The position numbers were made by a program, and so were the translations under genes. Under the pieces are notes generated by a model, which was not told where the DNA came from, made no database searches, and saw only the letters and a program-made list of their open reading frames with translations. A DNA stretch of 64,000 bases, taken from assembly GCF_020524085.2 (NCBI RefSeq), contig NZ_CP129016.1, positions 924,001 to 988,000 on the forward strand, read 5' to 3'. Below are positions 56,264 to 64,000 of this stretch, in pieces. Numbering within the stretch: position 1 is the first letter of the stretch; every line of letters begins with the position of its first letter. Source of the DNA: Halobacillus litoralis. GTDB lineage: Bacteria > Bacillota > Bacilli > Bacillales > Halobacillaceae.

Positions 56264-57337
56264 CTATTGGTAGTTCACAATTGCTGGGCTTGGATCGAGT
56301 TTTACCACTTCTTCCGGTGTCATCACCGGCTCATCTTTATCATAAAAAACTTTAAACCCACCATACTGGGAAGGCTTGTCACGCACATATTTTTTATACA
56401 GCGCCATTTTATCAATGGATGACCCCCAGCCGTCAAAATTAAGCGCCACTTCTACATTGTCCGTGGGTTGGATAGCATCTTTATTCGTCAGCACGTGTTC
56501 TGTGAACTGGTGGACAAGGACAAATTTATCAGGAAGATTATTTTTCTCCGTAAGCTTGGATAGGTATTCGACCGCTTTTTGAATTTCAGTTCCATCGACC
56601 TGGCCGAGATCTTCACCTGGTACTTCACCTTCATCGACTTGGAATTCTGTGTCGATCGCCAGGTGAACGTTCGGGTGCTTAAGCCACTTCTCAATGCTTT
56701 TCACCTGGTTCATGACTGTATCAGTTCCTAGCTGAATATCAAGAAGAACGAGAGCATCATGTTTCTCGGCTAGTTTTACATACTCCTCAATCTTTTCATC
56801 CGGGAGCTTGCTAACATATGTACCCTCAGGACCCGGATCGCGTTGAGCCATTGTCGTAATCAGTTCAATGGTTGGGATGGCCGGCCGCGCAGGATCAGCA
56901 TTTGAGTAGGCCTGTGCCTGCTCCTTGATCTGGTTCATTAGTTCCTCCGGCTTCATTGTACCGAGAATTCCCATGTTTTCCGATTGAGGGGTCCCATAAT
57001 AAGCGACAAGTCTGTGGTCTTTCAATGGTCCATCAGACTTATCCTTCACCCCCTTGGCGAGCGTTTCACCAGCAGGTACAGAGCGAGCTGGATCACCACC
57101 GAGAGCCAGTTCCTGATCTGGCATATTCGTCCGTTCTTCTTTGGACAAGCGTTCCTTGAGGGGAACGGCGTCTTCAGATGGTTCTAACGCTTGATAAGGA
57201 GGCTCTGGGTCCTTTTTTTGTTCTGGTGTCGTTTCTTTGTTCGGAGCTTCTTCTGCCTCTTTCGAAGTCTGCTCTGCACAGGCTCCAAGAAAAATAACGA
57301 GTAGGACAGCAAGCAGCAGTTGTGTGAATTTTTTCAT
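56264..57337 (-). CDS. Lipoprotein of unknown function
   Basis: 357-residue lipoprotein from ATG 57337. Signal peptide with lipobox LGAC, cysteine about residue 20, then a Glu/Lys/Pro-rich linker (about 22-50) and a globular domain of alternating helices and strands (RLVAYYGTPQSENMGILG, DALVLLDIQLGTD, VHLAIDTEFQVD, VALNFDGWG) suggestive of a TIM-barrel or polysaccharide-deacetylase-like hydrolase. I do not recognise the family. An upstream in-frame GTG at 57349 is less likely. Confidence 0.78.
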   Translation of the reverse strand: MKKFTQLLLAVLLVIFLGACAEQTSKEAEEAPNKETTPEQKKDPEPPYQALEPSEDAVPLKERLSKEERTNMPDQELALGGDPARSVPAGETLAKGVKDKSDGPLKDHRLVAYYGTPQSENMGILGTMKPEELMNQIKEQAQAYSNADPARPAIPTIELITTMAQRDPGPEGTYVSKLPDEKIEEYVKLAEKHDALVLLDIQLGTDTVMNQVKSIEKWLKHPNVHLAIDTEFQVDEGEVPGEDLGQVDGTEIQKAVEYLSKLTEKNNLPDKFVLVHQFTEHVLTNKDAIQPTDNVEVALNFDGWGSSIDKMALYKKYVRDKPSQYGGFKVFYDKDEPVMTPEEVVKLDPSPAIVNYQ

Positions 57338-57641
57338 GGTGTCATACACTTCCTTTTAACAGAAAAGTTTGGTTGTAAAGGTACAATATAGAAGAATGCT
57401 AACATATTGTTCATGATCCAAGGCACATGTCATGAGAATGAAAAAGAAATATAATGAAGTGGTCTTATGTTTTGGTGGTAGGGGCATTAAGATGTGCGGA
57501 AGTTTGAGAGAGAGGTTTTTTTGAAAGAGTATGATTTAAAGATTGGATACAAAGAGAAAAAGATTTAGTACGTGATGCAGGGGAAATAATTTTATTGCAA
57601 AAGTCATGTCCTTTTCATGTAAAAACTAAGGAGCAGGATTT

Positions 57642-57686
57642 TTGTATGATCTTCACATTCCTATATAATAAAGGAAGTAAACTTCC
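57642..57686 (+). promoter_or_regulatory. lrgAB promoter with palindromic operator
   Basis: TTGTAT (57642-57647), 16-bp spacer, TATAAT (57664-57669), followed by the palindrome GGAAGTAAACTTCC (57673-57686), which covers the start-point region. The rest of the 57338-57641 gap has no recognisable gene. Confidence 0.55.
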
Positions 57687-57714
57687 ATCTCACAACTAGA
57701 AAGAAGGATCACAC

Positions 57715-58086
57715 GTGTCAAAAGCAGTCACTATCATTCTGCAAATTGTAGGCTTATATATGATCTATCTACTCGGAACACTCATACAAAACACATTCAA
57801 TCTATTCATTCTAGGCAGTGTCATCGGACTGGTCATCCTTTTCGCACTTTTATCATTAAAAATAGTTCCCGAACACTGGCTCAAACAAGGCGTTGGTTTC
57901 ATGATCAAACATCTGCCGTTCTTTTTCATTCCGGCAACGGTCGGGGTCATGAGCTATGCGTACGTTTTTGAAGGGAAAGGGGTTCTTTTAATACTGATCG
58001 GTCTGTTGAGTACGGCTTTAGTGATGGGGATCTCAGGCTTCGTCGCTCAGTGGATGGCGAGAAGGAGGGAGGCTGCTCATGAATGA
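57715..58086 (+). CDS. lrgA: CidA/LrgA holin-like protein
   Basis: 123 residues with four membrane helices; LrgA/CidA family, membrane proteins linked to murein hydrolase export, autolysis control and pyruvate transport in Firmicutes. GTG start with AGAAGGATC before it. Overlaps lrgB by 8 nt. Whether it is the cid or lrg type cannot be told from sequence alone. Confidence 0.9.
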   Translation: MSKAVTIILQIVGLYMIYLLGTLIQNTFNLFILGSVIGLVILFALLSLKIVPEHWLKQGVGFMIKHLPFFFIPATVGVMSYAYVFEGKGVLLILIGLLSTALVMGISGFVAQWMARRREAAHE

Positions 58087-58768
58087 TCTTCTTCTGGCTT
58101 CAGTCCTAATCATTCTGACGATCGTTATCTATCAAGGGGCATTGTTCGCTTATCGCAGGTTTCGCCGCATCTATACGGCGCCGATTATCTTGTCGACGGT
58201 GACGATTATCCTTCTTTTACTGTTGTTCGGTTTTTCCTATGATACGTATATGCTTGGCGGCAAGTGGATTGATTATTTACTTGGTCCGGCAGTGGTTGCG
58301 CTTGCTTTCCCTCTTTATCAGTACCGTGACCTTTTGAAAAGGATGCTCCTGCCGATTTTGGTAGGGACTTCGGTAGGCGCGTTTATTGGCGTGACCTCTG
58401 GACTTCTGCTCAGCAAATGGGCAGGGTTCAGTGAATTAATCATCCACTCGATCGTTCCGAAATCGGTAACCACCCCTGTCGCGATGTCGATTGCAGAATC
58501 AAGCGGCGGTGTCATGCCACTCGCAGCGGTGTTTGTCATGATTGCAGGCATTGGTGGGGTGCTGATCCACCCTGTGGTGATGCGCTATGCCCGTTTGACC
58601 CACCCTCTTGGAAAAGGCGTCGGTATGGGTAGTGCTTCTCATGCAATTGGGACAGCGACGTCGATGGAACGGGATCCACTTGAAGGTTCAGTGAGTACAA
58701 TTGCGATGGTGTTAAGTGCTGTCATCGTTTCGGTCCTGGCGCCGGGATTAACATTACTATTCATGTGA
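58079..58768 (+). CDS. lrgB: CidB/LrgB family membrane protein
   Basis: 229 residues, about eight membrane helices; conserved SVTTPVAMSIAESSGG and KGVGMGSASHAIGTATS are the LrgB family signatures. Coupled to lrgA and probably a complex partner. A strong terminator follows at 58771. Confidence 0.95.
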   Translation: MNDLLLASVLIILTIVIYQGALFAYRRFRRIYTAPIILSTVTIILLLLLFGFSYDTYMLGGKWIDYLLGPAVVALAFPLYQYRDLLKRMLLPILVGTSVGAFIGVTSGLLLSKWAGFSELIIHSIVPKSVTTPVAMSIAESSGGVMPLAAVFVMIAGIGGVLIHPVVMRYARLTHPLGKGVGMGSASHAIGTATSMERDPLEGSVSTIAMVLSAVIVSVLAPGLTLLFM

Positions 58769-58770
58769 AA

Positions 58771-58804
58771 AAGGTCTGCCTCTTTTTTGAGGCAGACCTT
58801 TTTT
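58771..58804 (+). terminator. Terminator after lrgB
   Basis: AAGGTCTGCCTC (58771-58782) and GAGGCAGACCTT (58789-58800) with T6 following. Confidence 0.93.
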
Positions 58805-59044
58805 GACCAGAAGAAGGAAGTCCTTACCCCAGTTCCCTTTTGAACAACACCTTTGGATTTGCTGGATACTGAACAACTCCGAGATTTCTTGAATAGTCTG
58901 GTGGAGAAAGTTTTTTATTTTTTAAATCAATGGGAATCATATGGAATTAACGTTGTAAGGGTTACCAAATATTTTAATTTTTCAACAATAGTGATACACT
59001 GAACATAGATAAAAATATCTGATAATAGGGAGAATGAAAGGGAA

Positions 59045-60556
59045 ATGAGCAAAAAATACTCGAAGACAGACGTGATTTTAATTGGTGCAGGGATCATGAG
59101 TGCGACATTAGGATCTTTGCTTAAAGAATTGGTGCCGGACTGGAACATTCGCGTGTTTGAAAGGCTTGGAAGTGCAGGGGAAGAAAGTTCAAATGTATGG
59201 AACAATGCAGGCACAGGCCATGCAGCCCTTTGTGAGCTGAATTACACGAACGAAAAGCCCGACGGCTCGATCGATATGACAAAAGCCATTAAAGTAAATG
59301 AACAGTTTCAAGTCTCCAAGCAATTTTGGTCTTATCTCGTGAAAAACAACCGAATTAGTAATCCGAATGACTTTATTATGCCATTGCCTCACATGAGTTT
59401 CGTTCAGGGAGAGAGAAACGTTGACTTCCTAAAAAAGCGCTTTAACACCATGGTTGCGAATCCGTTGTTCAAGGACATGGAATTTTCCGATGACCCAGAC
59501 AAACTGGAAAAGTGGATTCCTCTGATCATGAAGAACCGGACGATTACAGAACCAATTGCAGCAACGAAGATTGATGCAGGAACGGACGTGAACTTCGGTT
59601 CGCTGACACGGAAAATGTTCGATTATCTAGAAAAAGAAAATCTCGAAATCAATTATAAGCACAGCGTTGAGGATATCAAACGTGCGGAAGACGGTTCCTG
59701 GGAAGTGAAAGTGCGCGATCTTCAGAACAATAAGATGGAATTTCATAAGTCCGATTTTGTCTTCATCGGCGGTGGGGGCGGAAGTCTTCACTTGCTGCAA
59801 AAAACGGGTATTCCTGAATCCAAACAAATTGGCGGATTCCCTGTCAGTGGTCTGTTCATGGTGTGCAACAACCCGGAAGTGATTGCCGAACACCGTGCAA
59901 AAGTGTACGGCAAAGCGAAAGTCGGTGCCCCACCGATGTCAGTTCCTCACTTGGACACACGTTTTATCGACGGCAAGGAGAGCTTGCTTTTCGGACCTTT
60001 CGCCGGCTTCTCACCGAAGTTTTTGAAAACCGGATCGCTGCTTGATTTGATTACATCCGTGCAAAAGGATAACCTTGCGACTATGGTCGCAGCAGGCGTG
60101 AAAAACGTTTCTTTGACGAAATATCTGATCGAGCAGGTCATCCAGTCGAAAGAAAAGCGTCTGGAAGAACTACGTGAATTCATCCCTACGGCCAAAGCAG
60201 AGGATTGGGATCTCGTCACCGCAGGTCAACGCGTACAGGTCATCAAGGATACCGAGGGTGGAGGGAAAGGGACCCTCCAATTCGGAACCGAAGTTGTCAG
60301 TTCTGCAGATGGGTCTATTGCTGCCTTGCTTGGGGCCTCTCCAGGAGCATCGACAGCCGTTTCGGTTATGGTTGAGCTGATGGGGAGATGTTTCCCAGAG
60401 CAGCTGAAAGAGTGGGAGCCGAAGCTCAAGGAGATGATTCCTTCTTACGGGAAAGAATTAGTTGAAAATCCAGAATTGATCCGTGAGATTCATGCGACGA
60501 CCGAAGAGACACTTGGGTTGACCGAGGAGCAGGAAGAGAGCCCTGTGAATATTTAA
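59045..60556 (+). CDS. mqo: Malate:quinone oxidoreductase
   Basis: 503-residue FAD enzyme that oxidises malate and passes electrons to the quinone pool, a membrane-linked alternative to malate dehydrogenase. FAD motif [15 protein letters not shown] near residue 9-23; [22 protein letters not shown] and [17 protein letters not shown] are family signatures. GAAAGGGAA precedes the ATG. Single gene with its own terminator. Confidence 0.97.
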   Translation: MSKKYSKTDVILIGAGIMSATLGSLLKELVPDWNIRVFERLGSAGEESSNVWNNAGTGHAALCELNYTNEKPDGSIDMTKAIKVNEQFQVSKQFWSYLVKNNRISNPNDFIMPLPHMSFVQGERNVDFLKKRFNTMVANPLFKDMEFSDDPDKLEKWIPLIMKNRTITEPIAATKIDAGTDVNFGSLTRKMFDYLEKENLEINYKHSVEDIKRAEDGSWEVKVRDLQNNKMEFHKSDFVFIGGGGGSLHLLQKTGIPESKQIGGFPVSGLFMVCNNPEVIAEHRAKVYGKAKVGAPPMSVPHLDTRFIDGKESLLFGPFAGFSPKFLKTGSLLDLITSVQKDNLATMVAAGVKNVSLTKYLIEQVIQSKEKRLEELREFIPTAKAEDWDLVTAGQRVQVIKDTEGGGKGTLQFGTEVVSSADGSIAALLGASPGASTAVSVMVELMGRCFPEQLKEWEPKLKEMIPSYGKELVENPELIREIHATTEETLGLTEEQEESPVNI

Positions 60557-60563
60557 GAAAATT

Positions 60564-60604
60564 AAAGTTGCCTCTATCCACAAGGTGGTAGGGCAACTTT
60601 TTTA
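60564..60604 (+). terminator. Terminator after mqo
   Basis: AAAGTTGCC (60564-60572) and GGCAACTTT (60592-60600) with an inner CCAC/GTGG pairing, then T. Confidence 0.85.
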
Positions 60605-60637
60605 TTGTTTTTTCACGTGATGACCTATAACGAGTGT

Positions 60638-60859
60638 TCATTGCCCTCTCGTTTGAATATCTTCTAACCTTGTTTTAAAGTCCCCTATCGAGGTAGCGCC
60701 CATTTTTTCAGTCAAAAGTTGTATGTGTTTTTCATTCTTTTCGCGAATGGCTTTTCCTTCTGACTTGGTTACGATTGATAAAAAGAGGGATTTCGTTACG
60801 ATGGGCTTTTGAGAAAGCACCCTCTGTATGTGGGAGGAAAACAAGAATGAAGTTTCCAA
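60638..60859 (-). other. Possible gene remnant or short ORF
   Basis: Minus-strand open frame; the last 45 codons (VTKSEGKAIREKNEKHIQLL, then TEKMGATSIGDFKTRLEDIQ) look protein-like, charged and helical. The upstream part overlaps the ribosome binding site and start of the next gene and is not coding-like. No start codon with a ribosome binding site was found near the protein-like part. Possibly a truncated gene tail; family unknown. Confidence 0.2.
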
Positions 60860-61251
60860 GGTTTAATGCATCGCAAATAAGAATAGCGAGACCAACGGAT
60901 CAATTCGAAAACGTGATCGATTTTTATGAGGCAGGACTTGGTTTAGAGAGACTAACAGACTTTGCAGGTCACAGAGGATATGAGGGAGTGGTTTATGGAT
61001 TACCCGGTCTACCCTACCAACTCGAGTTTACTAGACATGAGTCAGGCAGCCCATGCCCTGCACCCTCCAAGGATAATCTGCTTGTTTTTTATATAGAAAA
61101 CAGGGGTGAGGTGTTAGATGTAGCTGAAAGACTCCATGATATGGGGTATCAAGAAGTGGAATCTGAAAACCCATATTGGGAAGAAAAGGGGATAACGATA
61201 GAAGATCCCGATGGTTGGAGAGTCGTTTTAATGAATACGAAAGGGATTTGA
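60847..61251 (+). CDS. VOC/glyoxalase-fold protein
   Basis: 134-residue member of the vicinal-oxygen-chelate superfamily: two beta-alpha-beta-beta-beta modules with FYEAGLGLERL and EDPDGWRVVLMN, the usual metal-site carrying strands. Substrate unknown; some relatives are antibiotic-resistance or dioxygenase-type. GGGAGGA precedes ATG 60847; the longer upstream frame to 60775 has no ribosome binding site. Confidence 0.85.
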   Translation: MKFPRFNASQIRIARPTDQFENVIDFYEAGLGLERLTDFAGHRGYEGVVYGLPGLPYQLEFTRHESGSPCPAPSKDNLLVFYIENRGEVLDVAERLHDMGYQEVESENPYWEEKGITIEDPDGWRVVLMNTKGI

Positions 61252-61437
61252 TAAAAGGGTTAAAAGAAGAGTATGGTTTTAGAATCTCTGTGCTTCTTTC
61301 TTTATTTCTGCCGCCTCCATACCGTTCCTCATTAACGGTTTCATCGAGTCTAATTTATGGCTCACCCTTTTACCTTCAATTATTTGTCTTCGATTGTCCT
61401 GGTTTGAAATAATGAAAAAATGTAAGGAGGAGTGTGC

Positions 61438-61674
61438 ATGTTGTTCTTTATTATTCTTGTCTGCATGTTATTAGGTTGGTTGATTATGACGACCGGGCCT
61501 TTAATGGGAGGAATCATCACTTTTGGTATTGTCGTTGGCTGCTTATTTAGGGGATTGTTTCTCATCAGTGAAATACATAAACAAATAGTCAAAGGTGAGA
61601 AAGGGGCAGACTCAGACATCGATATGGGCAAGGGGGAATTATCATATTGCCGCCTCAGCCCTATTGATAAGTAG
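61438..61674 (+). CDS. Small two-helix membrane protein
   Basis: 78 residues with two membrane helices (MLFFIILVCMLLGWLIM and GGIITFGIVVGCLFRGLFL) and a charged C-terminus. AAGGAGG lies seven bases before ATG 61438. Family not recognised; hypothetical. The gap 61252-61437 before it has no recognised element. Confidence 0.65.
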   Translation: MLFFIILVCMLLGWLIMTTGPLMGGIITFGIVVGCLFRGLFLISEIHKQIVKGEKGADSDIDMGKGELSYCRLSPIDK

Positions 61675-61758
61675 TATGAATATAGGAATGGAAAAGCATG
61701 GATAAAAAATGACGTCCATGTTTTTTTATGGCTAAAAGCCCCTTTTTAAAAACAGGTG

Positions 61759-61815
61759 TTGCAAAACGACACCAGTGTCGATATAATAAAGTTAACAAAA
61801 CGACACACGTGTCGT
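61759..61815 (+). promoter_or_regulatory. MFS-tetR promoter with two TetR-type operators
   Basis: TTGCAA (61759-61764), 17-bp spacer, TATAAT (61782-61787). Operator 1 ACGACACCAGTGTCGA (61766-61781) fills the spacer; operator 2 ACGACACACGTGTCGT (61800-61815) lies just downstream, centres 34 bp apart. Arms ACGACAC/GTGTCGT with a two-base centre. Occupancy would block polymerase; the distal tetR gene is the obvious binder. Confidence 0.82.
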
Positions 61816-61837
61816 TTAATTGAGAGGGGCCCAGCCT

Positions 61838-63100
61838 ATGGATCGCTTATGGAAAAACAAAGGGTACGTGACCTTGATGTCTGCGCAAGCCATTTCGAGT
61901 ATCGGTGACTGGTTAAGTATTGTCGCGATTATTACACTCGTTGGTTTGAAGTGGGATGCATCACCACTTGAAGTATCATTCGTCTTTTTGTGCTTGGCCG
62001 TGCCGATGGCCTTGTTTGGACCGGTTGCTGGAATGGTGGCTGATCGATTCAGCAGGAAAACGCTTATGATTGTCTCTGATGTTGTAAGGGCAGCTTTAAT
62101 ACTGATTTTGACGGTCGCTACATCACTTTGGATGGTTTATGCAACGCTACTTACAATTGGAATTTTTTCCGCTGTCTTCATCCCTGCGAAAAACGGAAAA
62201 TTGAAAGAAGTGGTTGCGGAGGAAGATATGAAAGGGGCGATGTCAATCACCTCGATGATTGACTCCTCAACGAAAATTCTCGGCCCGCTCATTAGTGGGT
62301 TGCTTGTCACAGTAGTCGGTGCCCAGCAAGTGTTCATTATCGATTCTGCCACGTTTCTCATGTCTGCGGTCATCCTTTTGTTTGTTCCAAATGCGCGCTC
62401 CCTGGAAACGATCGAAGAAGAAAAAGAGGAGGGGGCGTTCAAGAAAGAGTTCGCACTCGGCTTTTCTTTTCTTAAGTCAAACCGCTTTATGATGACGGGT
62501 TTGATTTTGGTTGGTCTCAGCCTTTTGATTCTCCAATCGGCCGATTCCCAACTCATCGTCTTAATCCGTGAACTGACGCAGGCTTCACCAGATTTGTTCG
62601 GTTATCTTGTGACCGGTTCTGGCCTCGGCATGTTCTTAGCGGGCTTTTTGTTAGCGAAGAAAACGGATTATCAAGCTTATCCGCTCATGCTTCTCGGGGT
62701 ATGTGGAATCGGAGCGAGCTTTGGTGTTATGGGGATGCTTACCTATTATGACCTTAATTATTCCATCCTGTGGGGACCAGGGCTTGGATTCACGGCGGGT
62801 TTTTCAGCAAGCTTGATTTTTATTCCATTCCAGGCGACTGTCCAGGTGAACACGCCTGTTCATATGACCGGGCGCGTGTTTGGGGTCATCAATAGTGTCA
62901 TGACGACTGCGACGATCATCGGGCCTCTCGTCGGAGGGTGGATCGCAACAATGATCGGCGTCATTCCGACATTTACGATTACAGCAAGTCTTCTCGTCTT
63001 CGTATCTATCGTAGGGTTTATTTCGAAGCAAAAAGTAGAGGGAGTGAAGAGAGATGTCTCCACGAGTGAGCAAGGAACACCTGAAGCAACGACGAGCTGA
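61838..63100 (+). CDS. MFS transporter, probable drug/solute efflux
   Basis: 420-residue major facilitator with 12 predicted helices; N-terminal SAQAISSIGDWLSIVAI and MVADRFSRKTLM (motif A-like), as in the MdfA/macrolide-efflux-like DHA-type exporters. Substrate unknown. ATG 61838 has GAGAGGGG before it; a TTG at 61820 lies inside the operator region. First gene of an operon with the TetR repressor, whose ATG overlaps its 3' end by 47 nt. Confidence 0.92.
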   Translation: MDRLWKNKGYVTLMSAQAISSIGDWLSIVAIITLVGLKWDASPLEVSFVFLCLAVPMALFGPVAGMVADRFSRKTLMIVSDVVRAALILILTVATSLWMVYATLLTIGIFSAVFIPAKNGKLKEVVAEEDMKGAMSITSMIDSSTKILGPLISGLLVTVVGAQQVFIIDSATFLMSAVILLFVPNARSLETIEEEKEEGAFKKEFALGFSFLKSNRFMMTGLILVGLSLLILQSADSQLIVLIRELTQASPDLFGYLVTGSGLGMFLAGFLLAKKTDYQAYPLMLLGVCGIGASFGVMGMLTYYDLNYSILWGPGLGFTAGFSASLIFIPFQATVQVNTPVHMTGRVFGVINSVMTTATIIGPLVGGWIATMIGVIPTFTITASLLVFVSIVGFISKQKVEGVKRDVSTSEQGTPEATTS

Positions 63101-63677
63101 CATCATGGAAGCTGCAAGGAACGTATTTATTAAGCATGGATATGAGTACACGACCATGAAGCACGTCATGGAAGCTGCTGGCGTCAGCAGGGGCGGTCTC
63201 TATCAATATTTTTCAAATAAAGAAGATCTGTTTGAAGCTTTGCTTGAAGAAGGGCTCACGGACGAAGCGGAAGCGACAGTGGATTCACTGGAAAAAGTAG
63301 AATCTTACTGGGCTTTGCTTATGCAGCTTTTGTTCGGAGAAGATGGAAATCCTGATACAGAGATGGACCCACTCGCACCAAGCAAATTAGAATTTTTCAT
63401 CACGGGTCGGAACGATGAACGAAGACGTGACTATGGAGAAAAGCGTTATGAAATGGGGCTGCGTATTTACGATGAACTCATCAAAAAAGGGCAGGAATCC
63501 GGTGAGTTCAGTGACCGCTATGACAGCGAGCTTGTGGCAAGGTCAATCATCACTTTTATCGACGGTCTTGCGCTAGATCATGCGATTTTGCCGGAAGAGA
63601 AAGTGAAGATAAAGGAGCAGTCAGCTTTGTTTGTAGAATATTTGAAAATGGCATTGGATGTACCCTCCTCTCGTTGA
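63054..63677 (+). CDS. TetR-family repressor
   Basis: 207 residues: N-terminal TetR helix-turn-helix (ITTMKHVMEAAGVSRGGLYQYFSNKEDLF-type region; key residues GVSRGGLYQYF) and a divergent ligand-binding C-terminus. Likely represses its own operon with the MFS gene via the two operators upstream. The ATG lies inside the MFS gene; GGGAGTGA is nearby. Confidence 0.93.
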   Translation: MSPRVSKEHLKQRRADIMEAARNVFIKHGYEYTTMKHVMEAAGVSRGGLYQYFSNKEDLFEALLEEGLTDEAEATVDSLEKVESYWALLMQLLFGEDGNPDTEMDPLAPSKLEFFITGRNDERRRDYGEKRYEMGLRIYDELIKKGQESGEFSDRYDSELVARSIITFIDGLALDHAILPEEKVKIKEQSALFVEYLKMALDVPSSR

Positions 63678-63690
63678 GGAGGGTTTTCTA
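63663..63690 (+). terminator. Terminator overlapping tetR stop
   Basis: CCCTCCTC (63663-63670), loop TCGTT, GAGGAGGG (63676-63683), then T. The stop codon of tetR (63675-63677) is in the loop/right arm. Confidence 0.88.
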
Positions 63691-63762
63691 TATTTGTGCA
63701 TGTTTGACTTTATAAATAGTTGGATATACAACTATATGATTCGACCAAAGGAGGAATCACAC

Positions 63763-64000
63763 ATGAAATCACTGGAGAATGCGTTGAAGCATAGAGTAGG
63801 ACTAGGAACCGCCCCTTTAGGAAATATGTTCAGGAATGTACCGGAAGAAGAAGCTCGTGACACGATACAAACGGCCTGGGATCAGGGCGTCCGCTATTTT
63901 GACACCGCCCCTTTTTATGGCGCTGGTTTAGCGGAAATGCGTGTCGGTGACGTATTATCGAAGTACAACCGCGATGACTATGTGTTAAGCACAAAAGTAG
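63763..64000 (+). CDS. Aldo/keto reductase (3' end cut by window)
   Basis: First 79 codons of an aldo/keto reductase: GLGTAPLGNMF, the DTAPFYGAGLAE catalytic Asp/Tyr segment and the VLSTKV strand. The opening resembles the D-threo-aldose/galactose dehydrogenase subfamily. AAAGGAGGAA precedes the ATG. Substrate cannot be told from the fragment. Confidence 0.9.
   Translation, partial: MKSLENALKHRVGLGTAPLGNMFRNVPEEEARDTIQTAWDQGVRYFDTAPFYGAGLAEMRVGDVLSKYNRDDYVLSTKV

Overview
The window is a stretch of chromosome from a spore-forming, low-to-moderate G+C Firmicute of the family Bacillaceae. The evidence is the gene order noc-soj-spo0J-...-ychF-rpsF-ssb-rpsR, yybS-gdpP-rplI-dnaC, purA and walRKHIJ-htrA-rlmH, which is the arrangement just beside oriC in Bacillus and relatives, plus spore-related genes (yyaC, a collagen-like coat-type protein). 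The sequence style suggests a halophilic genus such as Halobacillus, but that is only an impression. oriC itself (dnaA-dnaN) is outside the window, upstream of the truncated noc at the left edge.

Layout. 0-9 kb: chromosome segregation (noc, soj, spo0J), membrane proteins, MscS channel, YchF and the rpsF-ssb-rpsR operon. 9-18.6 kb: repeat elements, nsrR/hmp (nitric oxide response), an orphan OppA-type lipoprotein, a serine biosynthesis pair (aminotransferase plus serA), an abgT remnant, a NUDIX hydrolase and histidinol phosphatase. 18.6-28.2 kb: yybS-gdpP-rplI, dnaC, a DeoR/HAD pair, purA, and a LOG-family gene whose start overlaps a parS site. 28.2-29.2 kb: tRNA-Asp, tRNA-Phe, a broken 5' copy of tRNA-Phe and a MITE-like repeat. 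29.2-38 kb: an M23 peptidase, walRKHIJ and htrA, followed by a dense cluster of DnaA boxes. 38-46.6 kb: alanine symporter, threonine aldolase, a Rex-box-controlled NADH oxidase, secreted endonuclease, NUDIX and M48 protease. 46.7-53 kb: a sigma-54 activator next to an apparent ketone-body/short-chain-acid operon (scoA-scoB-bdh-thl-permease) with a near-perfect -24/-12 promoter, three palindromic activator sites and a perfect cre site. 53-64 kb: rlmH, spore-type and hypothetical proteins, lrgAB, mqo, a glyoxalase-fold protein, a TetR-controlled MFS pump and the start of an aldo/keto reductase.

The most notable unexplained structures are the 12-box DnaA cluster after htrA, a 21-bp motif present five times only between 43.3 and 53.5 kb (twice as perfect hairpins), a set of 21-bp tandem repeats upstream of threonine aldolase, and the broken tRNA-Phe copy. 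At least four, and probably five or more, genes carry a frame break that is repaired by removing exactly one base, usually from a homopolymer run. That pattern looks more like sequence error than biology and should be settled before any of those genes is called a pseudogene.
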